A stretch of 6,190 bases of DNA from Thermoanaerobaculales bacterium (GTDB lineage Bacteria > Acidobacteriota > Thermoanaerobaculia > Thermoanaerobaculales > Sulfomarinibacteraceae), in assembly GCA_029932545.1 (NCBI GenBank), contig JAOZPW010000234.1, forward strand, positions 1 through 6,190, in the 5' to 3' direction. The translations under genes and the position numbers were made by a program. A model generated the notes under the pieces. The model did not search any database. It had not been told where the DNA came from and saw only the letters and a list, made by a program, of their open reading frames with translations. Position 1 is the first letter of the stretch; each line of letters opens with the position of its first letter. Shown piece after piece: positions 1 through 5,544 of the stretch.

Positions 1-259
1 CTTCGTCCCCCTTGACCAGCTGTTCCATGTCCCGTTCCAGTCCCTTGGCCGAGGAGGAACACCAGACGATGGCCAGACGGCGATCCCCGTCCCCACCAAC
101 GACATTCAAGTCGGGAATGTTCTCCAGACGGCAGGCAACACTCGGCGCCCGACCTGATCGTGTTTCCACCACCGCACCGACAACGACAGCGATACCGTCC
201 TCAAAAAGAGGCCCGGGCCCACCATCGGGCCCGGGACCGGATTCAAACTGAAGTGTCAT
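1..259 (-). CDS. napD: NapD-like nitrate reductase maturation chaperone, 3' end beyond window
   Basis: The reading frame opens with an ATG that overlaps the napA stop (ATGA, 259-256) and stays open for 86 codons to the window edge. NapD proteins are small ferredoxin-fold cytoplasmic chaperones that bind the Tat signal peptide of NapA and hold it until the Mo cofactor is inserted. After about 22 residues the sequence fits that fold: a hydrophobic first strand (IAVVVGAVV, residues 23-31), a helix ending in the LENIPDLNVV motif (45-54, compare the family's LPGVEV), a DGDRRLAIVW strand (57-66) and a helix around 70-83. The first 22 residues are unusually rich in Gly and Pro and are encoded by a strong inverted repeat. 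The ribosome site is weak (GAAGG almost touching ATG), so translation is probably coupled to napA. The family call rests on the motif, size and position directly after napA, as in Desulfovibrio nap clusters; it is likely but not certain. Confidence 0.68.
   Translation of the reverse strand, partial: MTLQFESGPGPDGGPGPLFEDGIAVVVGAVVETRSGRAPSVACRLENIPDLNVVGGDGDRRLAIVWCSSSAKGLERDMEQLVKGDE
199..235 (-). terminator. terminator-like GC hairpin plus T-run within the start of napD
   Basis: Arms CCCGGGCCC (212-220) and GGGCCCGGG (227-235) form a perfect 9-bp, all-GC stem with a 6-nt loop. Read on the minus strand, the stem is followed after CCTC by TTTTT (207-203) and GAGG. The T-run is short and starts 4 nt past the stem, so this is an imperfect intrinsic terminator. 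It could be a partial attenuator lowering napD relative to napA, an mRNA-stabilising hairpin at the napA 3' end, or simply codons for a Gly/Pro tract. Confidence 0.38.
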
Positions 260-2511
260 GCCTTCGCGAGCTTGACCGCGCAGATCTTGAAGGTCGGTTC
301 CTTCGATCCCGGGTCAAACTGGTCGATAGTGATCCTGTTACACATGCGATCGAGGTGGGCATCGTGCATGTGGACGAAGACCAACCCCGGCTGCGAGTTG
401 TCGGTGACCAGGGCCGGAAAGATCAGAGAGTCACGTCTTGAGGTCACTCGCACGCCGTCACCGGTCCGCACACCAAGTTTCTTGGCATCGTCCGGGTGGA
501 TCTCCACTTCGGACGTGATCTTCGCGTGGGTCAACTCCTTGCACCGGCCTGTCATGGTCGCCGTGTGCCAGTGTTCGATTACTCGGCCTGTCGTGAAGAA
601 GAAGGGGTACTCCTCATCGGGCATCTCGGCCGCGTTCTCCCACGGCCTGAACCACACGACGGCCCTGTTGTCGGGCTTGGCGTAGAACATGATCCGGTGG
701 GGGTAGTCCTTTGGAACCCACGGGTCCTCACCCTTGACGTAGCGCAGCTTGGTCCCCGGGTGATCCTCGGTCGGGCACGGCCAAATGACACCGTGATCCT
801 TGCGGAGACGAGCCCTCGTGATACCGCCGATCTGATACATCGTATCCTTGCCCAGGAGGAGCAGCTCTTCCCAGGCGTCGTCCGGGCTCTTCCACGGCAG
901 GAGTTTGCCATACCCGCAGCGAGCGGCCAGATCGACCAGAATGTCGAAGTCGGCCCGGGCCTCACCCTGCGGCAAGACCACCTGATGTTCCAGCTGATAG
1001 CGACGTTCAGTGCAGCCGAACACACCTTCCTTCTCGGACCAGGCCGCCGCCGGCAACACGACATCGGCCAACTCGGTTGTCCGGGTCGGGTAGATATCCG
1101 CAACAACGACGAAGGTATCGGGGTCTGCCATCGCCTTGCGATAGCGGTTGACATTGGGCAACGACTGCCCTGGGTTGGTGCACATGATGTAGATGCACTT
1201 GATGTCTTTGGTCTCAAGTGCCTGGAACATTGCCAGTGCATGTTTACCCGGCTTGTCACTAATGGTGCCGGCCGGCACACCCCAGACCTTCTCGACTTCG
1301 GCACGGTGCTCCGGTTTTTTCACCAGACGGCCGTATGGCAGGATGTGGCAGAGGCCACCCTGATCCCGAACGCCTCCACAAGCATTGGGCTGACCGGTCA
1401 GTGAGAAAGTCGTGCTTCCCGGAATACCGATCTTGCCGGTGATCAGGTGCAGGTTGTGGATCAGATTGTTGCCCCAAACGCCCCGCAGACGCTGGTTGAT
1501 GCCCATGGTCCACATCGACATCGTGCGGTTTTTCTTACAACCAAAGAGTTTCGCGGCGGCCTCCAGATCCTCGATCGAGCATTCTGAGACCTCGGCGGCC
1601 TTCTCCATCGTGTAGGGCGCCAGGAAAGCAACGTAGGCGTCCCAGTTCTGGTCGGCCGCCTTACCCTTGCCAAATGCCACGTGATTCTTGATGAATTCCT
1701 TGTCGACCAAATCGTTGTCGACGAAGTACTTGGCAAAGGCGTTGAGCACAAAGAGATCAGTATTGGGTTTGAACTTGAGATAAATGTCGGCGATGCGGCC
1801 CGTAGGCGTCATGCGCGGGTCGGCAACGATGATCTTGACGTTGGGATCCGCTTCCTTGCGCCGTGCGATCCGCTGGAAGAGGATCGGATGCGCCTCGGCC
1901 GTGTTCGAGCCGATCAGGAAGAAGACATCAGCGTGGTCGATGTCGTCATAGGTTCCCATCGGCTCATCCTTGCCGAAGGTCGTCACATAACCACCGACGG
2001 CCGAAGCCATACAGAGACGCGGGTTGCCTTCGACGTTGTTGGTACCGAAGCCGCCCTTGAAGAGCTTGTTGGCCGCGTAGCTCTCTTCGGTGTAGGCCTG
2101 GCCTGAACCGTAGAAGGCCACAGAGTCCTTGCCGTTTTTCTTGACGGACTCGGTGAATTTCTTGGCCACCAGGTCCAACGCCTCGTCCCAGCTTGCCTTG
2201 ACAAGCTTGCCGTTTTTCTTGATCAATGGATGGGTAAGGCGATCCTCATGGTAGAGGATCTGCGGCAAGAGAAAGCCCTTGAGACAGACAAAACCCTTGT
2301 TGTGGTTTTCCTTGTCACCCTTGATTGCGACCAGTTTGCCGTCCCTGACACCTTTGTAGACACCGCAGCCGACGCCGCAGTAGCGGCAGACGCCCTTGGT
2401 CCATTTGATGCCTCCATCGGCGGCTGAGAAGGCCTTCGTGGGTTTGCCCAGTGCGGCCAGAGCCGAGGTTGCGGCCGATGCCACCAGAAACTGTCTTCGT
2501 GTCGCACTCAT
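256..2511 (-). CDS. napA: periplasmic nitrate reductase catalytic subunit NapA (monomeric Desulfovibrio type)
   Basis: This 751-residue molybdoenzyme reduces nitrate to nitrite in the periplasm. A Tat signal with TRRQFLV at residues 4-10 and a likely cleavage near residue 30 (FSA) directs export of the folded protein. A 4Fe-4S cluster is bound by C42-x2-C45-x3-C49-x26-C76, followed by the conserved electron-relay Lys78. The Mo-bis-MGD ligand is Cys167 in NPRLCMASAV, the NapA signature; formate dehydrogenases would have Sec or Cys in a different context. Further NapA-specific blocks are DEPMGTYDDID (182-192), GSNTAEAHPILF (201-212), MWTMGINQRLRGVW (333-346) and SLTGQPNACGG (370-380). C-terminal blocks such as IWPCPTEDHPGT (576-587) and HWHTATMTGR (647-656) also match the Desulfovibrio enzyme. 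The length equals that short monomeric type and is well below the usual roughly 830 residues of heterodimeric NapAB. Start: GGAGGTGA (2515-2522) lies 3 nt before the ATG, which overlaps the upstream stop. No damage is seen in the catalytic motifs. Confidence 0.96.
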   Translation of the reverse strand: MSATRRQFLVASAATSALAALGKPTKAFSAADGGIKWTKGVCRYCGVGCGVYKGVRDGKLVAIKGDKENHNKGFVCLKGFLLPQILYHEDRLTHPLIKKNGKLVKASWDEALDLVAKKFTESVKKNGKDSVAFYGSGQAYTEESYAANKLFKGGFGTNNVEGNPRLCMASAVGGYVTTFGKDEPMGTYDDIDHADVFFLIGSNTAEAHPILFQRIARRKEADPNVKIIVADPRMTPTGRIADIYLKFKPNTDLFVLNAFAKYFVDNDLVDKEFIKNHVAFGKGKAADQNWDAYVAFLAPYTMEKAAEVSECSIEDLEAAAKLFGCKKNRTMSMWTMGINQRLRGVWGNNLIHNLHLITGKIGIPGSTTFSLTGQPNACGGVRDQGGLCHILPYGRLVKKPEHRAEVEKVWGVPAGTISDKPGKHALAMFQALETKDIKCIYIMCTNPGQSLPNVNRYRKAMADPDTFVVVADIYPTRTTELADVVLPAAAWSEKEGVFGCTERRYQLEHQVVLPQGEARADFDILVDLAARCGYGKLLPWKSPDDAWEELLLLGKDTMYQIGGITRARLRKDHGVIWPCPTEDHPGTKLRYVKGEDPWVPKDYPHRIMFYAKPDNRAVVWFRPWENAAEMPDEEYPFFFTTGRVIEHWHTATMTGRCKELTHAKITSEVEIHPDDAKKLGVRTGDGVRVTSRRDSLIFPALVTDNSQPGLVFVHMHDAHLDRMCNRITIDQFDPGSKEPTFKICAVKLAKA

Positions 2512-2915
2512 TTGTCACCTCCCTCGACGGCCACTGGAAGATGCGCCATCAGAGCATGAGCAGGATGGCAGGTGAAGCAACCCTTGTCCTTCATGAACGG
2601 GGCCGCCATCGTCTCTACCTGGTCGGCGTGGCACCCGACGCAACGGTCGGCGCCTGGGTTGGTTGAAAAATCGTTACCAGTCGATCCGTGGCATACGAAA
2701 CATTTGACGTTCAACAAGCCGTGTTTTGAGTCGTACCACTCGCTGTGGACCTCGGGGGTCACTTCCTGGTGGCAGACCTCGCAAGCATCCGGCGTGAAGG
2801 CGCCCTCGACCTCAGGATGTGCCGCAGGATTTTCGGCTGGACCGGCGATGCCCCACCCCGCCAGGGCCATCAACCCCACCAGCGCCAGGATTCCGGCCGT
2901 AGTATTTTTCTTCAT
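2508..2915 (-). CDS. napM: periplasmic tetraheme cytochrome c, NapM-like
   Basis: This 135-residue protein has a basic start, a hydrophobic export segment (about residues 7-24) and four CxxCH heme c sites at C45, C72, C92 and C113. Five further histidines (H33, H57, H65, H120, H125) are enough to supply distal ligands, so bis-His low-spin hemes are likely. It lies directly before napA and overlaps it by ATGA (2511-2508). The small tetraheme cytochrome NapM holds the same place in the Desulfovibrio desulfuricans napCMADGH cluster, which is the basis for the symbol. The likely role is electron delivery to NapA, replacing the diheme NapB found in other bacteria. A ribosome site AGAGGGA (2926-2920) overlaps the stop of the porin gene, 4 nt before the ATG. 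The export segment could instead stay as a single membrane anchor. The cytochrome class is certain from the motifs; orthology to NapM is inferred from size and synteny. Confidence 0.82.
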   Translation of the reverse strand: MKKNTTAGILALVGLMALAGWGIAGPAENPAAHPEVEGAFTPDACEVCHQEVTPEVHSEWYDSKHGLLNVKCFVCHGSTGNDFSTNPGADRCVGCHADQVETMAAPFMKDKGCFTCHPAHALMAHLPVAVEGGDK

Positions 2916-2924
2916 GATTTCCCT

Positions 2925-4433
2925 CTATTTCCCGAAGCTCAGACCACCGAAGCTGAATTTGATCGTGGTCCGAAGTTCGTAGGCATTCTCCAATGTATTG
3001 ATATTACCGTTGATCAGGTAGCCCGCGCCGTCGCCCGCCCAGAAGTAACCGCCACGGAAGATCCATGCCAGACCGGGGGAGACCTTCCAGACCAATTTCA
3101 TGTCAAGCTCTTCGCCGAGGTCTTTACTCTTGTCCGGACCCATGTCATCAGGACCGACAATGCCACCGTCCTGGGGCGTCCAGGCCCAGATGTCTTCGGT
3201 CGCCTGGATGTAGGTTCCGGCAACGAAATACGTCAGCTTCTCGTTGATGTTCCAGGTGTAATTAAGCTGCAGCACGGTCGAGTTCTCGAACTCGCGATAC
3301 CCCCTGGAGGCCGGCGAACCCAGTCCCTGAGGCGTGATGCCCAACTCGTCCGGCATGACCGAGTCTTCCCACACCTCGGTGTAGTAGAAGAAACCATTGG
3401 TCCGGATTTTGTTGATGTTGCCTTTGCCGGACATCGGGTCGTCATCACCCGAGCCCATGCCGAATATGCCGCCCAGCTTGCCGGGGCCCAGAGCGACCTT
3501 GGCGTCGAGGTAGAGGTTCCAGCCCTCGAGATCGCCGTTGTTGACATCGAGCACCTGCCTGGCGCCGGAATCGAAGTTTTCAATGTCATCGTCACCGGTC
3601 AGATAATCCACCTCACCCTTGAGGGTGAAGATTCCAGCCTTGCCCTGGAAAGAAAAACCCAGGACCTGGGCTTCAGTGATCTGCGGACGGAATCGGGCGT
3701 TGAAATACTGGAATCCCTGCGGAATGTAGGCGGTTCCGTCGTCGATGCCCTTGTCCTTGTAGTAGGCCACGTATGGATCAAGCTTCCAGTTGTCGGTCTT
3801 GACCGAGTAGGTCAGGGTGTAGAGATCAGAATCCCGAGCGTCAAGGCCACCCTGAGGGCCATCGTTATTGTCCGAAAGCCCATCAATGCCCTCAAACATC
3901 TTCGACCAGGTGAAGATCAACGCACCGGGACCGGCTTTCTTGGACAGCCAGATCCCATCGTTGTCCTGGTCGACGACCAGCTTGTGGCCCAGGACGTAGT
4001 GCTGGCGCCCGAGTTTGGCGCGAAAACCGCTATCGGGGTAGTTGAAGTCGATGTAGGCCCAGTCGATGTGGACCGAGAAATTGGTGTCCTTATTGTTGAA
4101 GAGGTTGGAGAACCCTCCGTCCTGGGGAGTCCGCTGGTCGTTATCGATACCCCAGATCCCCTGCGCGAGATCAGCCCGAACAACAGCTTTGATGTTCTCG
4201 CCATAGCCGAATTCGCCCATCAGACGGAACATCTGGATCGAGTACTCATCATTGTCCGAGACCCCTCCAGCACCTCCCTTGGCACCCAGGAAAAAATTCT
4301 GCTGGCTGTATCCGTTGAAAGCGTAAAAGCCCGACAGATTCAGCCATGGCTTCGGTCCATCATCACCGCCGTCGGCCAAGACCGGACCGGCAACCAACAC
4401 CAATGCAACACAAAAAACCAACAACCTTTTCAT
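2925..4433 (-). CDS. outer-membrane beta-barrel porin (alginate-export/porin-like)
   Basis: This 502-residue protein has a clean Sec signal peptide ending in VLA at residue 20, followed by an acidic, Gly-rich mature chain with no hydrophobic helices. Alternating polar/aromatic segments recur throughout (for example 64-90, 120-144, 204-225, 386-409 and 444-464), and the last strand (about 486-500) is amphipathic, as expected for an outer-membrane beta-barrel. The block RAKLGRQHYVLGHKLVVDQD (138-157) resembles the strand-turn segment of AlgE-like and related substrate-specific porins. D155-x-D157-x-D159-G is an EF-hand-type calcium loop pattern, and other acidic loops occur at 183-203, 279-289 and 328-333. 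TPQDGG occurs twice (102-107 and 419-424). The gene ends 9 bp before the tetraheme cytochrome, so it heads the nap operon; nitrate or nitrite passage is a reasonable but untested role. The start is supported by AAGGGGGAATC just before ATG (4444-4434). The substrate cannot be read from the sequence. Confidence 0.8.
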   Translation of the reverse strand: MKRLLVFCVALVLVAGPVLADGGDDGPKPWLNLSGFYAFNGYSQQNFFLGAKGGAGGVSDNDEYSIQMFRLMGEFGYGENIKAVVRADLAQGIWGIDNDQRTPQDGGFSNLFNNKDTNFSVHIDWAYIDFNYPDSGFRAKLGRQHYVLGHKLVVDQDNDGIWLSKKAGPGALIFTWSKMFEGIDGLSDNNDGPQGGLDARDSDLYTLTYSVKTDNWKLDPYVAYYKDKGIDDGTAYIPQGFQYFNARFRPQITEAQVLGFSFQGKAGIFTLKGEVDYLTGDDDIENFDSGARQVLDVNNGDLEGWNLYLDAKVALGPGKLGGIFGMGSGDDDPMSGKGNINKIRTNGFFYYTEVWEDSVMPDELGITPQGLGSPASRGYREFENSTVLQLNYTWNINEKLTYFVAGTYIQATEDIWAWTPQDGGIVGPDDMGPDKSKDLGEELDMKLVWKVSPGLAWIFRGGYFWAGDGAGYLINGNINTLENAYELRTTIKFSFGGLSFGK

Positions 4434-4505
4434 GATTCCCCCTTAACTCCTTGTATTAAAAATCTTAGAAATAACCAACCTACGGATCCTCCATACCCAT
4501 AATTA

Positions 4506-4535
4506 GTGCCATTGGTACCCAATTCACGTTTCGTG
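4506..4535. promoter_or_regulatory. cluster of short dyads upstream of the porin/nap operon
   Basis: Three symmetric elements lie close together: GTGCCA-T-TGGTAC (4506-4518, one mismatch), overlapping ATTGG-TAC-CCAAT (4511-4523, perfect), then CACG-TTT-CGTG (4525-4535, perfect). They sit 70-100 bases before the porin start, where an operator or activator site could act. The bound factor is unknown. None of them matches the FNR/CRP box TTGAT-n4-ATCAA. Confidence 0.35.
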
Positions 4536-4539
4536 CCAA
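4523..4539 (-). promoter_or_regulatory. candidate sigma-54 promoter for the porin-napM-napA-napD operon (weak -12)
   Basis: Read on the minus strand this is TTGGCACG-AAAC-GTGAA. The -24 element is a full consensus match. The -12 element keeps TG at the right spacing but has GA where the nearly invariant GC is expected. Initiation would fall near 4512-4513, giving a leader of about 80 nt. A second TGGCAC (4511-4506) lies 27 bp downstream, also with an imperfect -12 (GG). Supporting context is the clear sigma-54 promoter on the divergent operon. No good -35/-10 pair was seen here. Confidence 0.33.
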
Positions 4540-4542
4540 GTC

Positions 4543-4579
4543 CTGAAAAATACTAACTTCTTATTTTTCAGTATTTTTT
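4543..4579. repeat. AT-rich overlapping inverted repeats
   Basis: CTGAAAAATA (4543-4552) is perfectly mirrored by TATTTTTCAG (4562-4571), and AAAAATACT (4546-4554) by AGTATTTTT (4570-4578). The two pairings share their left arm and exclude each other, because TATTTTT is repeated directly around CAG. The stems are almost GC-free, so terminator function is doubtful. A protein-binding or bendable upstream element is more plausible. Confidence 0.45.
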
Positions 4580-4744
4580 GAAGATGCTGTCACCTACACT
4601 CCTGGCAACATGAGCAACAGGCTGCCGACATTGAGAAATGTTATCGAAATCGGACGCTATCCTCCACAGAAGAAGGAGTTGCCCGCCCCTCGTCGTCGGC
4701 ATTCAATTGCCGATCCCCTTCCGCTTCACATCGTTTTCAGACAC

Positions 4745-4768
4745 TTCTGTCACGAAAGGGTCACAGAA
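4745..4768. promoter_or_regulatory. 24-bp dyad, possible activator binding site
   Basis: TTCTGTCAC (4745-4753) and GTCACAGAA (4760-4768) form 9-bp arms with one mismatch around a 6-bp spacer. GTCAC also occurs as a direct repeat within it. The element lies about 280 bp before the sigma-54 promoter at 5026 and about 210 bp upstream of the porin-side element at 4539. That is within the range where sigma-54 enhancer-binding proteins act. No specific regulator can be named. Confidence 0.3.
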
Positions 4769-5025
4769 ACTATTGAAATCAAATATCTTCTGGACATACT
4801 GAGATTGATTGTCGCCATCGGCGCTCCATCTCCAGACCATTCCGAAATCTCTCAAAATACAAATTCTTAACTCTTTTGGATTTAGTTATTTAGGTAGTGT
4901 TTCTCGCGAGCTTTTCCCTCAGTCAAGCTCTGTGGTTGACACCTTGCGCCCACAATTGCCCGGGATCCTCAGTAAATAGTTGTCTTTCCTTGACTTCCAA
5001 ATATTCACCCGTCTCCACGAGTTCA

Positions 5026-5041
5026 TGGCACGAGACTTGCG
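5026..5041 (+). promoter_or_regulatory. sigma-54 (-24/-12) promoter of the Rieske/cytochrome b operon
   Basis: The sequence TGGCACG-AGAC-TTGCG matches the RpoN consensus TGGCACG-n4-TTGCW at every position but the last, with the invariant GG and GC exactly 10 bp apart. Transcription would start about 12 bp past the GC, near 5052. This leaves a very short leader that still contains the whole ribosome site (5056-5063) and the ATG at 5068. That fit makes it a strong call for a site found by eye. It implies dependence on an ATP-hydrolysing enhancer-binding activator. Confidence 0.68.
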
Positions 5042-5055
5042 TCTCAAGAACCTCC

Positions 5056-5063
5056 GGAGGAGG
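5056..5063 (+). promoter_or_regulatory. ribosome binding site that fixes the Rieske start
   Basis: GGAGGAGG lies 4-7 nt before ATG 5068. An upstream in-frame GTG at 4897 would put the sigma-54 promoter inside the coding region and bury the Tat motif, so 5068 is preferred. GTG 5065 is in frame but too close to this site. Confidence 0.8.
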
Positions 5064-5067
5064 TGTG

Positions 5068-5544
5068 ATGAGCGAACACGACACAACATCGCGGAGAGGA
5101 ATCCTGGCCTCCCTCGCCATGGGTGCCGGACTCGTCGCGGCGTACGGAGTACTCGGCCTTCAGGGACTCGCGTTCCTGTTACCGAAACGCCTACGCCCGA
5201 AGACCCGGCTGCTCTATGCGGGGCGCATCGATGATTATGAGATCGGCGGGGTCAACACCCTGTACGACCTCAAAGGAACACCGGTTCTCGTGCAACGTTC
5301 CGAGGAGGGGTTCACGGCCTTTGACTCTACGTGCCCCCATCTTGGATGCAAGGTCCACTGGGAACCGGACAATGATCGCTTCTTCTGTCCATGCCACAAC
5401 GGTGAGTTCCGGCCTGACGGCGTTGCCTATGCCGGACCACCGGGAGATGCCGGACAGAGCTTGGCCAAGATGAACGTCGAAGCCAATCCGGAAGCTGGCG
5501 TCGTCTACCTCGAAGTCAAGGACGTCAAGAGGGGGAAGGTATGA
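5068..5544 (+). CDS. petC: Rieske 2Fe-2S protein of a quinol:cytochrome c oxidoreductase
   Basis: This 158-residue protein is the high-potential-branch electron acceptor of a cytochrome bc/b6f-type complex, anchored in the inner membrane with its cluster domain in the periplasm. TSRRGIL (residues 7-13) is a Tat motif, followed by one uncleaved-type membrane segment (about 12-38). The cluster ligands are Cys89 and His91 (CPHLGC) and Cys107 and His110 (CPCHNG); Cys94 and Cys109 form the expected disulfide. Twelve residues separate Cys94 from Cys107, as in b6f proteins. The usual CPCHGSxY reads CPCHNGEF, so the Ser and Tyr that hydrogen-bond the cluster are replaced by Gly112 and Phe114. In mitochondrial-type proteins such changes lower the midpoint potential, which fits menaquinol use. 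The stop overlaps the cytochrome b start by ATGA (5541-5544), so the two are translated together. The name qcrA would serve equally well. Confidence 0.94.
   Translation: MSEHDTTSRRGILASLAMGAGLVAAYGVLGLQGLAFLLPKRLRPKTRLLYAGRIDDYEIGGVNTLYDLKGTPVLVQRSEEGFTAFDSTCPHLGCKVHWEPDNDRFFCPCHNGEFRPDGVAYAGPPGDAGQSLAKMNVEANPEAGVVYLEVKDVKRGKV

Larger units (their letters stand above)
4434..5067. other. divergent intergenic region with no convincing gene
   Basis: These 634 bases separate the porin/nap operon from the Rieske/cytochrome b operon and are visibly poorer in GC than the flanking genes. The region holds a near-consensus sigma-54 promoter facing right, a partial one facing left, and several dyads listed separately. 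A small perfect dyad TCGGCA-n6-TGCCGA (4696-4713) is at chance level. An 86-codon open frame at 4610-4870 on the plus strand has no ribosome site, no recognisable domain and codon use unlike the neighbours, so it is not called. No intrinsic terminator, tRNA or insertion sequence was seen. Confidence 0.75.

Noticed and set aside
496..1404. Plus-strand open frame of 302 codons opposite napA
   Set aside because: It is antisense to a certain molybdoenzyme gene and arises from GC-rich codon structure; no ribosome site or domain was seen.
256..2511. Assignment of the molybdoenzyme as formate dehydrogenase or assimilatory nitrate reductase
   Set aside because: The RLCMASAV context of the Mo ligand, the Tat signal, the tetraheme partner and the napD-like follower all point to periplasmic NapA.
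2745..4502. Long plus-strand open frame of 585 codons opposite the porin and cytochrome genes
   Set aside because: It is a shadow of the real minus-strand genes, which have a signal peptide, heme motifs and ribosome sites. The plus-strand translation shows no domain.
4610..4870. Plus-strand open frame of 86 codons in the intergenic region
   Set aside because: It has no ribosome binding site, no recognisable domain or membrane segment, and mixed third-base use unlike the GC-rich neighbours. It also runs through a symmetric regulatory-looking element. A small unknown gene cannot be fully excluded.
4936..4941. Perfect TTGACA, a possible sigma-70 -35 element before the Rieske gene
   Set aside because: No -10-like sequence lies 16-18 bp downstream; the bases there are GC-rich (CCCGGG). 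The nearest TAAATA is about 31 bp away.
4933..4948. Second possible sigma-54 element TGGTTGACACCTTGCG
   Set aside because: GG and GC are correctly spaced, but the -24 half otherwise departs from TGGCACG. The element at 5026 is far better and closer to the gene.
4897..5067. Upstream GTG extension of the Rieske protein
   Set aside because: It would place the sigma-54 promoter and ribosome site inside the coding sequence and bury the Tat signal behind 57 residues. ATG 5068 fits all signals.
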